From Bryopsis sp. KO-2023 (lineage: Eukaryota; Chlorophyta; Ulvophyceae; Bryopsidales; Bryopsidaceae): 64,000 nt of DNA. The notes beneath the pieces were generated by a model. That model ran no database searches. It saw nothing but the letters and a program-made list of their open reading frames with translations, and was not told the origin of the DNA. Both the position numbers and the translations under genes were made by a program. Position 1 is the stretch's first letter. Each line of letters starts with the position of its first letter. The stretch lies in NCBI GenBank assembly GCA_030272585.1, contig BSYQ01000001.1, forward strand, positions 806,001 to 870,000. Reading direction: 5' to 3'. This document shows positions 37,713 through 48,886 of the stretch, piece by piece.

Positions 37713-40401
37713 CTACTCCTTCGCCCTTGTTTGTTCAAGTTTCAAAGTCATCTTCATGGCCCGATGCTTGATGAAATCTCGGTCCACGACACCACCACCA
37801 TCCTCAGAATCATCATCAGATCGATCGTCCTCTTGGTCCAGGTCGTCCCCTGCGTATCCCAATATCCGGTGCAAGTCAAAATGTGGGGCATCCTTCTTGT
37901 GCTTGCCCTTCTTTCTCTTGATGTTCGGTGGGGGAATAGGAGCATCGCACGCTTCACTGATCTTATCCAACCATGGAGCTCCAGTCCATGTGTGGCGACG
38001 TAAGCCTGCAGAAAAATGTTAGCGCACTTGAGTATCTTCCTCATCAAATGCATGGACTCTGGCTAGAACAACGAATCTATGGTCCACACAGCACCTTTCA
38101 TCAATGCCAATTCGCTCTCCATTAAACCCTCTTCGGGCTCAGAGTCGTCTCCCTCCGTTTTGCCTTCTCCGGACTTGTATTCTTCTTGAGCTTGAGCTTT
38201 CAGTTCAGAAACCTTCATCAATCGAGTGGCGACCTGTTCGAGCATCTGCTCGAGCTGTGGGAAGAACTCTTCGTCCACGTCCGCTGCGGTGACTTGCTCA
38301 TCGGCGTTGCTCTCTTGCTTTTCTATTGAAGAATCACCTGAAGAGAGTGTGCATCTGGCTGGATTCAAGACCTGTGTCGGGAAAACACGCCAGTGATTTT
38401 CGCATCACACACCAGCAGCTGGACCATAGTTCTACCTTCTCGTCGAGCTCCCTTCTCCTTCGCGCTCTTTGGCCCTTCAGGGCTGGATGGGGTGCTGCGT
38501 TTCGAGGGGGACTTCGATTGTTTACCCGTGGAACTCGATGTGTTAGTGATGTGAGAAGTTTTAAGGATCGAGGGGGGCGCCTCTTCCAGACAAACCATCA
38601 GTTTGTTCAGCAGAGAAGTCAGACCCTGCTCAGAGCTGATGCACAGAGTCCTGAGCTTGTTGAATTTTTGTTTGGCTGTCTCCATTCGGCGCTGGGCATC
38701 TTCTATTCGTGTTTCGTGCTCGCCGTAGCCTTCCCCTGCCTCGTTTGGAGAGCTCGTGGTCTCAAACATTTCGGAACGCGATTCGAGAAGCTGTGACATC
38801 TCCGACTTCGCTCGAGCCTCTCTCTTCTCTGCTAGCTTAACAAGCTCACGCATGCTTTCTTCCTTCGCCTTCAAACCTGTTTGTTGCAACCTTCGTCAGC
38901 AAATACTCCTTCCCAGTGACTTGATCAATCCCAAAACCATGTTCACAGTGCCCACCTTCCCAGTACGCAATCACGTCTGTTGGCGTGTCAGCGCCGGAGA
39001 TAGTCCTCAAGCGATTCCAGGACGCTTCCATAGCTTCAATTTTTGGGGCAAGCGCTTGTATTTGCATTTCGTATGCCTCCCTCTCCATTTGAATCTTTGC
39101 TTGCATCTCTTTTTCTGACTTTTCTCGCTCCTGCTGCTTCTTGCGTTTCCGTGCATCCTTCTCCCTTTCTTTGGCCTGACGCTTCTTCAAATCCCGAACC
39201 TCCTTCCGACGATCCTTCAGCTTCTTCTGCCAATCACGACGCGCCTGGGACAAGGTAACCAATATCCAGTTCAGCAAATCTGCACTCCTTCTATCTAGCC
39301 CCGAAAGCTTGCCCTGGTTGACGTCGCCCGAATCGCTACCTCATCGTATATCTTCCTCATTTTAGACAGCTGTTTTTCACCCTCTTCCTTGGCGGCTAGC
39401 ATGTCGTGCATGTGCTGTGTGAGAGTGGCGATATCATCCTTGCTATCCTTCTTCATTTCACGAGCTTCACGAACCTTTTTCTCCATGGCCATATGATCTC
39501 GCCTGCAAGCAACAGGGAAATATCATCCCAATCCCTTGGAGAAACTTTTGGCAGGTCCCTCATCGTTATGTTGCTGTCTTGGGTTCAAGAGTCTAACCTT
39601 GTTCTCTCCCCCAATAAATAGTACAGTCTGTTCTTAGCTTCAGCCTCAACCAGCTCATCATCCAGACGCTTCATTTCATCTTTAAGATGCTGGATGTATC
39701 CCATCTCTGAGTCGCAATCTGTTGTCATCATTTTTCTGCAATCGCTGGAGTCATTTCTCAAATAGTCCAGCTCTCCGTCACATGCTCGTGTTTCCTCCTT
39801 TAATTCATTCAGCTTCTGCTTTTTCAGCTCCATTTCCTGATGATAGAAGAGCACGGTTTCAATGAATCACCTAAGTCCACAAGAATGCCCCATCTCACAA
39901 CGGGCACTGGGGAAGTTGATGGAGGAAAGTCCTCAATCCTTGGCCACTGCTTGCCTACCTTCATCAATTGTTTGATATCAGCTTGTTGAGCTTCACCGCC
40001 TGCCATCCCCGCATCTTGCTTAACTTGGGCGATGGATTGCATCAAGACCGTCCTCTCCTTCTTGACCTCATCTAGCTCGATGGCCAGCTCCTCGTCTTCA
40101 GGAATCTCGTCTTCAAACATTCGAGGTGTGTCCATGATGTGCCCAGCGCTTCGAAAAGCTCTGGGGCTGCTGTTCTTGCCATTGAGAGCCCGAGATGCTT
40201 GGCGTGCCGGAGCAATCGTGGTCGGGAATGACATACTCTCATCCTGGGCGACATCTTCTCCGAAATATCTTGCGAGGTCAGGGGATGTCTACGCAGAATA
40301 ACCCATCCTTAATACGAATGCACTGAGTGTTTTTATAGGGGGGGAGCTATTGTTGTACAATGTGTCCACGCCATTTGTACCTTCAAAAGCTCATCTTTCA
40401 T
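37713..40401 (-). CDS. Outer-dynein-arm docking-type coiled-coil protein (CCDC151/CCDC63/ODA-like)
   Basis: Proteins of this group anchor outer dynein arms to ciliary doublet microtubules. A 21-bp first exon (40381-40401, MKDELLK) joins in phase to TSPDLARYFGEDVAQDESM. Coiled-coil exons follow: EELAIELDEVKKERTVLMQS (about 40070), LNELKEETRACDGELDYLRN (about 39800), ATLTQHMHDMLAAKEEGEKQ (about 39430), a very basic helix near 39220, then NRLRTISGADTPTDVIAYWE (about 38990), which parallels the family's 'F.RIKEATGVSDVxEVIxKF'. A later LRTLCISSEQGLTSLLNKLM (about 38640) parallels 'xVKxGVEHLxDKL'. The acidic C-terminal exon ends at 37713. The two motif matches and helical layout support the family; which paralogue is unclear. 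It implies motile cilia. Confidence 0.68.
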
Positions 40402-41085
40402 GTGCAGGCGGGGGAGCCGCACGGTGGATTTTCTCAGCGTGCTCGTCATTTTTCAATATCCCCACTGTCAGGTTAACTTTTTTTGCATGAGCCCCAAGTT
40501 TTGGTGCAATCTGTGGATGCGCTTTTTCTTTCGGAGGCGGTTGCCTTGTTTTCAATATGAGAACAAAATGACGGGCCCAGCTGCAGTTTGCCAATGGCTA
40601 CAGCCAAACAAAGCTATCAAGCTGGCAACAACTGTGCTGGGCTCCTTAATAGTTGTGAACCGACCAACAGGTGGTTAAAGCAGTTTTTTTGTCTTGCTGT
40701 GTGTGTTGTTGTGTTGACCCGAGTCTATGTTGACCTGACGACTGCTGGCTTCGAAATATCTTTGCGTTACTGTTTGTTTTCATACACTGAATAAGGGAGA
40801 CTTGGTGACGAAAAGCTTTTCAGCCGGCGGGTGGACAAGGAACGTGAGCATTTGCGTAGTGTTCAAACTGTTTTGTGGGTCGTGTTATGGTGTTGTCAGA
40901 CGATGCAGAGAACACTAGCGACCTGAGCCAGCTGAGCCTCCTTGCGGAGGCTCAGCTGGTCATGGCTTCCAATAGTCGGCCAGGCTGTGGCAAAGATTAC
41001 AAAAGCAGGCAAAAACCACAAGACGTGAACGATATGGGTGTGGGCACCAAAACACAACTGGTAAATGGACAGAACCCATCAATCG
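40402..41085. other. Upstream region of ODA-like gene; possible plus-strand ORF
   Basis: A plus-strand frame starting at 40875 (98 codons, with SDLSQLSLLAEAQLVMAS) extends to 41171, antisense to the last exon of the SAXO-like gene. It contains a perfect 14-bp-stem hairpin (separate entry). It may be a first exon of the thioredoxin-like gene or spurious, and is not called as a gene. Confidence 0.3.
40928..40959. repeat. Perfect 14-bp stem / 4-nt loop hairpin
   Basis: CCAGCTGAGCCTCC at 40928-40941 and its exact reverse complement at 40946-40959 flank the loop TTGC. It is GC-rich and would be stable as RNA or cruciform. Function unknown. Confidence 0.9.
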
Positions 41086-42379
41086 CTAGCGAGTGCCTTT
41101 CTCCCTGGCAGGAGTGGCTCTTGTGTCGACTCCAGCAGCATGCACGGCGACTTCGAGAGATGCTTTCTTGAATGGAAAAAGCACACACACACACAACGCT
41201 AATTTTGAGTTTGCAGTAATCAATACAAAAAAACACCCATGTCCAAAAAATGTTGCCTCTCGCGTACCAGGGCTGCTACCACTACTTGTTCTTGTAATAC
41301 ATACCATGTAAGTCGTCGCAAACGGATCGTTGTCTTCTTGAGATTCCCATTCCTGTCGTTTTTGCGTTCCTCGACTGAATGTTTTCGAATTCAGGGGAAC
41401 CTTACTGTCGTTCAACTTTTGTCCGTTCCACAAAAAGTCTTGAACTCTCTGGGGAGTCTCCCCAATCGTTGCTGTATCCTTGAAAGCGAGCTGATGAAGA
41501 GTTGCATGACATTCTATTGGCTGCTCGTAAAGATCGCCGTGCGGAAACATGCACTTTTGCCCAACGCACTCGCCACATTTTCCAACTGCGTCCTTGGACG
41601 TGCTTTGCAGAAGCTCTGAGCCGTATTTCTCCTGTTGATGAGGATGTATTTAAAAAAAGGTGTCAGTTTTGTTTCCTCTCCATTGCAAAGAAGGCAAAAC
41701 TTTGCTATGGAACCTCACATCTGGAGTGAATGATGTTCGTTGGGTTGTGGAGGACTCGAAGGGGCCTCTTGACCCAAAGATATGTTTTCCTGTTTGCTTA
41801 TCCTTGAATCCTTGATGGTCTTCCACCCAGTTTCCAATCGTGACTCCCAAACTGAACAAAATCAGCCAAAAAACGGATTAACTCGATCCCTGACCCTCAA
41901 AAAACGCCTTCTCTGGAAATTTTTCCAGGACCATCCTTTGTTCAGCTGTAGGGATGCCTACGACAGCCAAGATGTTGTACAAACATCGATTCCGAGAGGA
42001 GAAAGCGTTTTTTTGTGTTTTTTTCAAGCCACCCAGACAAATTCAGCCTTGACATTCTTGGGGCTGACATCACCTGAATTCATTTTTGTGATGGCTCAGT
42101 CCTATGCCGGTCCCACATCCTCGAGACCAGTGGGAAGTGTCCATCTCTGTTATTCCAACAAGCAGAAAACAAAGTCAAACGCCTTTTAACAATCTCGTTT
42201 GTTGAACATGCCCACAATTGCCCCCCATATGTAAATGTTGTTTGTTTGTTTGCCCCCCATTCCATTAACGTTAAAAGCTCTTCAATGCGTGCGTCATGCA
42301 GATTTTGCCAGTTGGTTTTTCCTGCTGCTTTGGGCTCCATGTGAACGGAATGATTCTTCGATGGACTCGTTCTACCCAC
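41086..42379 (-). CDS. SAXO-like axonemal microtubule-associated protein
   Basis: Exons in order: a probable first exon near 42379-42250 (HDARIEELLTLMEWG); LGVTIGNWVEDHQGFKDKQT through FESSTTQRTSFTPDV (about 41855-41720), after an acceptor ttgttcag; and EKYGSELLQSTSKDAVGKCG through EDNDPFATTYM (about 41635-41310). A last exon, KASLEVAVHAAGVDTRATPA, ends at 41086 and joins in phase 0 after TTYM|gtatgt. Short Tyr/Phe-centred repeats such as 'TTQRTSFTPD' and 'DPFATTYM' are typical of stabiliser-of-axonemal-microtubules (SAXO) and microtubule-inner proteins. A Cys-rich patch (CGECVGQKC) is unusual. The exon between about 42250 and 41860 is unresolved. With the neighbouring ODA-like gene this suggests ciliary functions lying side by side. 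Family call is by motif style only. Confidence 0.45.
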
Positions 42380-42498
42380 AGCCCTTAATGATACCCAGAA
42401 GGCATGCGTCAGAAAGACTAGCCAGGGAATTGGCTCTGTGTCCAGTTTTTGTTTGTTTTTTTTTACCCAGTGAGGTCTGTTTTCGTGTAGGGTTTCAG

Positions 42499-43401
42499 CT
42501 TCTCAAAGCCACTCGCGTTTTGCGAGGACGCTGCGCAGTGGAAAGAACGCTCTGGTTATGTTCTACTCTAAAAACTGTGTATTGTGCCGGTCTTTGCAGC
42601 CCCTGGTGGACGAGGTAATGCGTGGTTTCCCTGTGCTTGATGAGTAAGCACAAATCAATCAATCCCCCAATGGCAAGGTATAATTTTCCCTGGATCGAAG
42701 CCTGGGATGATTTTTTTTTGTGTTTAATTTTCTGGCACAACCGGCATTGAAGGAGTTTCAAATGCAGGTTGCGAAGAGAGAGGATGATTGGCTGGAGGTT
42801 GCTAGAATCTGTACCGATGCTCAAGATGAATGGGTTCCCGAGGTAATATCGAAATTCTGCCCAAAATCAATGACATGCGGACAAGCAACCCGGTGGGATT
42901 TGTTTTGTTTCCCCACTGATTTCCAATGGAGGAAAGCTGGGATGATAGAGAATTGAATCTTGGATGAACCAATGACTGAACGTCTCAGAATTGAAACTCC
43001 CAATCATTTCTGGCTTCATTTGTTTTCCCAGATGCTACATTATGGGATCGAGTATGTGCCATGTTTCGTCATGCTCGTACCAGGAGGTGAGGGAGAAGCT
43101 GGAAATTTGAGAGAAGAAAAAAGGGCCTGTATCCCTCTGTCTCGATTTTTACGCACTGAATGGCTGATAGTGATAATTAGATTTGTGGAAGTGATCGTTG
43201 GGATGCATTGTCAGACTGTTGATTTTTGGGACAACTTGATTTGTGGACGTGATTGTTGGGATGCATTGTCAGACTACTTATTTCTGTCAAATCGTTTTCA
43301 TGCCAGGGGATGCTATCATGAAGAGCGGGCCTCCAAAAAACAGCGCCATAGTTTCCAAAAGCCTCGTGGCTATGATCGAATACTCAAAACTCAAGGAATG
43401 A
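42499..43401 (+). CDS. Thioredoxin-like protein, TxlA/HCF164-like (5' end unresolved)
   Basis: Four exons join in phase: 42499-42614 (ALVMFYSKNCVLCRSLQPLV with the CxxC site CVLC), about 42767-42841 (VAKREDDWLEVARICTDAQD, then EWVPE), about 43032-43087 (MLHYGIEYVPCFVMLVPGG) and about 43306-43401 (GDAIMKSGPPKNSAIVSKSL), ending at TGA 43399-43401. The order of 'FYS..C..C', 'DxxxDEWxPEMxxYGIEYVPxFVML' matches the TxlA/HCF164 branch, thylakoid-membrane thioredoxins that pass reducing power to the lumen for cytochrome b6f assembly. The usual W before the CxxC is replaced by N. The N-terminal targeting or anchor exon was not found (a candidate ATG is at 42361), so location is inferred. The intron at 43090-43305 holds a ~59-bp imperfect tandem repeat. 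Confidence 0.6.
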
Positions 43402-43782
43402 TGGGATGAATCGTTGTTGTTTTTGGCAGGTTATGTGTAGTAGCTCTCTTCAAGTCCATAATGTACGGCTCAGCACTATGTTTCGACTAACCACCCCCTT
43501 TCCCCCCAAAAAAAACTACCACTACCACCACACACCACCTTGGGAGTGGTGGGTTATTTTTCTTGATTTCATCAACCTGAGCCGCTTGGTTTGACAAAAT
43601 GGATAGGTCCCATTATCATGCTGAACACTGTGCTACGCCCTTCGCTTCCTCAAACTCGTCCCAGTTTCCGATTGCGCGTTTGGGATGTCTGTTTCCTGGC
43701 CAGTTGATGCAACGGATTCTCCTACACCTGCAAAACCCCCACCACAGACCAATTTTCACACAGCTGCAGCTTTCTGTACAGT
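43402..43782. other. Convergent intergenic gap
   Basis: 381 bp between the thioredoxin-like stop (+) and the seipin stop (-). A C-run followed by an A-run occurs near 43500-43516. Presumed 3' UTRs only. Confidence 0.5.
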
Positions 43783-45662
43783 TCACTGAAGCGTATCAGC
43801 AGTGACATGGTTTTCACCTTCAGATTGGATTGGACTGGGGTCCAGAGTCTGGTTGGTAGCACTTCCCACTGGAATATTGTCATTGCCATCCACGGCTTCA
43901 TGATCGGCACTCAGCAATAGCGCCAGCAATGGCAAGCAGCAGCCCATTCCACCGACCGTCAAAAAAGAAAATCCGACCATGAGGAGAATCAGAGTGGGAA
44001 CTCCGGAGGGTCTCATCAGAAACAGCGCTTGCCCCACCAGCCCTACAACCATGCACAACGTGGATTTCAAAAATTGTGTTGATCTGGCTGCCATTGTGTG
44101 CGGACATAATGGTGCACAAAGAAACATCAGTGCAAAGGGGTTCTGTCTTTCTAGTTGATAATAAACTACATACATGATTTCCCAGTGAATGACACTGGGG
44201 CTGCACTATATTGACATGTCCTCCTGCGAAATATTTTGATAAACAAAATGTATGGATGGTATTCAGGTAAAAACACATGTGAAACCTCCTTCGCATGTGT
44301 TTGCATTTCTCTTTTCCCTTTTTTTCACCTAGATTTCTGCCTAGATGGACTTTTGCATCCGAAACCTTGGGCAAAGCACCCATATGTCGAGCTTCCATTT
44401 TCACCCTGATTCCCTTTGCAGGGAAGCCTTCAGACTCCACATATTGAGTGAACATCTCAAGGTTGATTGTTTGAGGCGACTTCCACCACCACTCAAACAG
44501 AGACAGTGGAAGAAGCAAGACTTTCCTGGAAGAATGCCCAAAGAAATCATCTCATATCAAACCTTTTGGAATATTCAGACTGCACAGGGTGATTCTTCAC
44601 CACAGGTTATGGCATGGAGCATAATTCCATCCATACTTAACCATTTTTCTGAATGGATTTGATCTCAGGGAAGTTCTTCAACACCCCTCCCCCCAATGTC
44701 ACCTCGACCATTGATGCACCCCACCTTGCTAGCGAAAGCAGCGTTGTTTTCTGGGAATTCAAGAAGGAGATGGTGCTGGTCGCTAGAACGCTGTCATTGG
44801 TGGACAGCAGTTCCCCAGTCACATGGAAGAGTTCATAATCATCGGCTTTGTTCGGCACCACCAACTCCAGCATGACATCCAACTGCAACAGCCATTCATA
44901 CTTTTCTGAAAAGCAACAAGACTGTTCGATGGTGGGCTGACAAAAGAAATATCAAATTTGTTTGTGGTTGTGTTACTCCACATGTATCACTCTCTGTACA
45001 ATATAATCTATTGGCGAAAGATCGGTTGAATTGAACCTGATGCACTGTGGGGGGAATCTAGCTTCCCATGCTTGGCTGCACTGTGTTGATTTACCTTTTC
45101 CCCTGTCTTAACAATTCTGGATACATCGCCAGGTACTTTGGGATTGGGTGGTGGTGCGATGGCTGCAAAACTTGCTGTTCCGATTGCTGCCTCGCCACGA
45201 TAGTCCAGAGATAAAGGAAAGGAAGCATGGACCCATGTCACGCTGACATGTCTAACCCCACAATACCACAGATGAGAATCATTCAATGCTCACAAAAACT
45301 AAGCTGGGGATGCACACATCCAATCCAAAAAGGAAACTCAACATCGAATCGAGGGTTTAAAAGGGGGAGCACCTGAAGTGGAATGCCTATCCTCAACCAT
45401 TCTGCGTGCCACAGAAAACCAATTCTGCAGGGGGATGGATTAAATGATGCAAAGACGTCATAAAACGTCACCCCAGTGCAGACGTCACCTCGAAGCAGCA
45501 CCAGTACCTTACTGCAATCACGGAGAAGAGCACTGACGCCCCAAAAAGAAACGCTGACAAGCAAGGGATGATGATTGCCACAAGGCAGCATGTTTTACAC
45601 AGCAGCAACTTGGGTGCTAACCATTCCTGAACAACGCCCCCTGAAGACTCAGCGCCACTCAT
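43783..45662 (-). CDS. Seipin (BSCL2 family)
   Basis: Seipin is an ER membrane oligomer needed for lipid-droplet assembly. Start ATG at 45662; residues ~20-45 form a transmembrane helix (CLVAIIIPCLSAFLFGASVL). Lumenal exons follow: HVSVTWVHASFPLSLDYRGE (about 45250), then LDVMLELVVPNKADDYELFH (about 44885) and GELLSTNDSVLATSTISFLN, which mirrors seipin 'YxVxLELxLPESxxNxxLGMFxVxxxLLSxxG'. LEMFTQYVESEGFPAKGIRV (about 44440) matches the later beta-sandwich region. The last exon has the second membrane helix (PTLILLMVGFSFLTVGGMG, about 44000) and a short acidic cytosolic tail ending at 43783. The two-helix topology around a beta-rich lumenal domain is the family layout. It lies head-to-head with the methyltransferase gene, 164 bp between start codons. 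Confidence 0.82.
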
Positions 45663-45826
45663 TTTTACGAAGCATTTACGATGTCAGGGATTCTGTCCGC
45701 AGGCATTGACAATGCCCAACTAAACAACTCTCATTTATGTCCATGACGAGTCATTATCGATTGAAAAATGCATCCTGGGTGTTGAACTGGTGATGAATCC
45801 TGGTTTAGTGCACAATTCGGAGTGCG

Positions 45827-48800
45827 ATGTCGATGAGCGATGGCCACAAGGCAGCTAGCGTGATTCGATCGACGCAAAAATTGGCATGGGACCTTAAGAA
45901 TCGAATTGATGAAGCTAAGTCGGCGCAAAAATGTGGGCACCTTCCAGTAAGCGCGAACTGCATTCGCTCAACATCTCAGCGCTCAGTATCACACATCAAA
46001 ATCGATGGTGATGAGCATGTACATGTGCATGTTCGTCGAGTTTTTGGCCGGTGATTTCTCTGAATCTCAAGGATAGTGTGGATCTATGCATCTATCTATC
46101 CGCGCTCCATTCATGCATGTGTGGATGCATTTGACTGCCTGCATCTCTCTGCCAGGTTCCCTTTTTTTTCTGAACTTGTTGATGTCCTTAGAGTGTTTTC
46201 CTTTTCATCACATTTGCTGATTTAATAGAAAATCCTACGCATGCACTTCTGCACGAACCTTTACGACATGGTGTTACAGATCCAGGAGCGATGTGCCGCT
46301 GCCCTGCTGCGAGAAGCATTGACAAAGCAACTAAATGATGTTTTGATTGACTTGGCGGAGATCAGTGAGCTCATTCAACAGGTTTTTCATGCACCTTATG
46401 CATGCATGGATGCATCTCTAAAATAATGGATATTAAATTTTAATTGTGGTTTTCCTGTCTTAATCGGATGGCTGCCCCTCTCAAAAGTTGTTGCTAGCTT
46501 TCACCACCTGCAGTAAGATCCACCGAGCCCATTGAAATTTGGACGTGGAGGCACATATTTCGTAAGATTCTAAGGAATTTTAATACGGGGCTGGTTTGCT
46601 CGGTGGTGGGTCAGACACGATTTGTGGCATCGCGTTGCTAGGCAATTTGCAAATCGCATGGAAAGGAACTTGCTGCATTGCCAGCAGAGGTGTGTAAAGA
46701 ATTCCAATTTTGAGCAAAAATGGTAGGATTGCATGCTTATTGTCTTGCAGAGATATATTTTTTTTTATTTTTTTTTTTTGGGGGGGGGGGCATCGAGATG
46801 TGGCCAATCATGGGTCTCTTAAGATTCACTTTCTTCTGGGAATGCAGTGATTAATGGTGACAGATGTTGGGGCTCCAAAACATGTTTAGTAGAATGCCAA
46901 TTTTGATTCTCAGAGTCAATTGGCTGTGTTTTTCTGGCAACATGACTAAAATTATCGGGCTGATCACCGAAATTTGAGAAATGCTGTTTGTCCTTGAATT
47001 GGCAGGAAGGCGATTTTATTGAGCTTCTGGAGAGGACGTTGGTGAATTGGAATCCGAGAAGTCATGATGTGATTGAGCTGAAAAGTGCAGCTTTGAAGGA
47101 ACTAAAAAAATGTCCCTCCTTGCATTCTCAGACGGATGCAGCACTCCATGTGGCTTGCTTGAGGGAAGTGGAGCGATTAGGTAGAGAGAGAGAGAGAGTG
47201 CTTTTCTTTGGTGGTGTTTTGGTGGGCGCTACGTACAATGGAGTTCAGCTGCTTGAAACATGTTTCTCAGGAAAGCGTGGAGGAAATGCGCAGCCACAGA
47301 AGTTGAAAAGAGTCATGCACGATTTACGGATGCTTGAAACAGGTGTGTCTGGTGTTCATTTGCCAGCCATCTCTCTCGAAATTTTGGACGATATGGGGAA
47401 AAAAAATCGGGAACTCATCCAAACTTTTAATGACAGATCTGAGCTTCCATGGTGGAATCCTTCATGATGCCGCATCGCTGTCATCATCGACCAGGTGAAA
47501 TTACCAGAGTGGCAAGTAACGCCAGTGAAAAATTGATAAAGTTGAATTGGCTAGGGGGAATTTGCCAGTTGCGTTTTGTTCGTGCAGGAAAAAGAAGGGC
47601 GGTCTAAACACTCCATTCTTGTTTTCCTCTGCAGCTACAAGAAGACTAATTTTGCTTACGGCTCCACCCCACTGAGCTCCTGGATGAAAGTTTGCGAGCA
47701 TCCCAAGGTGATGTATTCACCGTTCGATTATTAATATGCAATGTCGTCAAAAACCATATCTGCCCATGCAAATGAACCGTAGGCTGGCACAGAATTCAGC
47801 TCGTCCATTCGACGCAACCGTCGATTTTAGCTTCTTTTTTACCTAGTTTTCCTTCAGGTTTTATTTATATGCGAACCTCTTGTTCATTTTCCTGTGCTTG
47901 GAGTCAGTCATGGTGAATTTTCCCTCCGATGCATGATTGTGCATTCAACAAAACGTGCACAAGACAAATGACTGTCACTGGTCAGCATCAAACATTGATG
48001 GTTTGTTTCCAGGTGAAGCCTCTATTAATGCAATCTCTAAAGGATCAAAAGCTGTACATGGTGTGGGGAAGCAGTTCAGGGTGGCTAGTGTTTTATGGAG
48101 CGCTTGCTTACGGCTTCAAATCAGTCGGTAGGAATGCTTATCCACGCCACTGGATGAAGTCCAGTTATCATCCAGAGTGTTTTTCTATTTTTCCCACAGG
48201 GGAAAAATAAAACAAAAGGTTGGTTTCATGCGTAGGTGTCGAGCTTATGAAAACGAATGTCGCATCGGCACGAGAAATTGCTGAACAGAACGAGGTGGAG
48301 TCGATTGAATTTCTCCATGGAGACCTTTTGGATTCCGACCTCAGCAATGTGGGTGTATTGGTTTTGACGTCCCAATGTTGGGATGTTGACCTGGTAGCAA
48401 AGGTGGGTATTTCCCTGTTGGATATATAAAACCCTGCTTTGTGCTGTGGTAGAAAAGCTGTGAAAACTACTTGGGTGTGTTAATTTTCACATCTCCTTTC
48501 CTGAGTGAAAATATATAATTTAATTTAATTTAATTTAATTTAATTTAATTTAATTTAATTTAATTTAATTTAATTGTATTGTATTGTATTGTATTGTATT
48601 GTATTGTATTGTATTGTATTGTATTGTATTGTATTGTATTGTATTGTATTTTCACATTAGTTTGGGAATGTGTATGCTACAGGCGAGTGCTAAAATCGCT
48701 CTAGAGTTGCCTCCTGGAGCTGTGTGCATCGACTACACCCCCGCACTCATTGGATCTTTTGGGCAACCCCTTGCATGCATCAACATTCCAGTTTCTTGGA

Positions 48801-48838
48801 ACAAGTGCCAAAAAATGCATGTCTTTGTAAAACATTAG
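45827..48838 (+). CDS. Class I SAM-dependent methyltransferase, substrate unknown
   Basis: Start ATG at 45827 (MSMSDGHKAASVIRSTQKLA). Exon 2 near 46229-46380 (CAAALLREALTKQLNDVLID); exon 3 from about 47006 (EGDFIELLERTLVNWNPRSH). A later exon YKKTNFAYGSTPLSSWMKVC (about 47636) is followed by the SAM-binding exon VKPLLMQSLKDQ then YMVWGSSSGWLVFYGALAYG (about 48014-48130). GVELMKTNVASAREIAEQNE supplies the acidic post-motif-I Glu; motif II/IV is FLHGDLLDSDLSNVGVLVLT, and the last exon has PPGAVCIDYTPALIG and the end PVSWNKCQKMHVFVKH (stop 48836-48838). Motif I (VWGSSSG) lacks the usual acidic start. The layout recalls DOT1-like enzymes, and related algal hypothetical proteins share 'YGSTP..W'. 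I cannot name a substrate. The exon at about 47270-47460 is uncertain; a pentanucleotide microsatellite lies in the last intron. Confidence 0.7.
48516..48650. repeat. Two adjoining pentanucleotide microsatellites, (TAATT)12 then (GTATT)15
   Basis: 48516-48575 is twelve TAATT units and 48576-48650 is fifteen GTATT units, apparently perfect and in the same register. The switch is a change of two bases in the unit. It lies in the last intron of the methyltransferase gene. Confidence 0.97.
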
Positions 48839-48886
48839 AATTTCCACGAAGGCAGCACAGGTTGCGTTGAATTTTCAGAACCCAAT

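Noticed and set aside
40875..41171. Plus-strand frame of 98 codons
   Set aside because: It runs antisense to the last SAXO-like exon, contains a hairpin that shapes its sequence, and has no recognisable domain. It could be a first exon, but there is no support.
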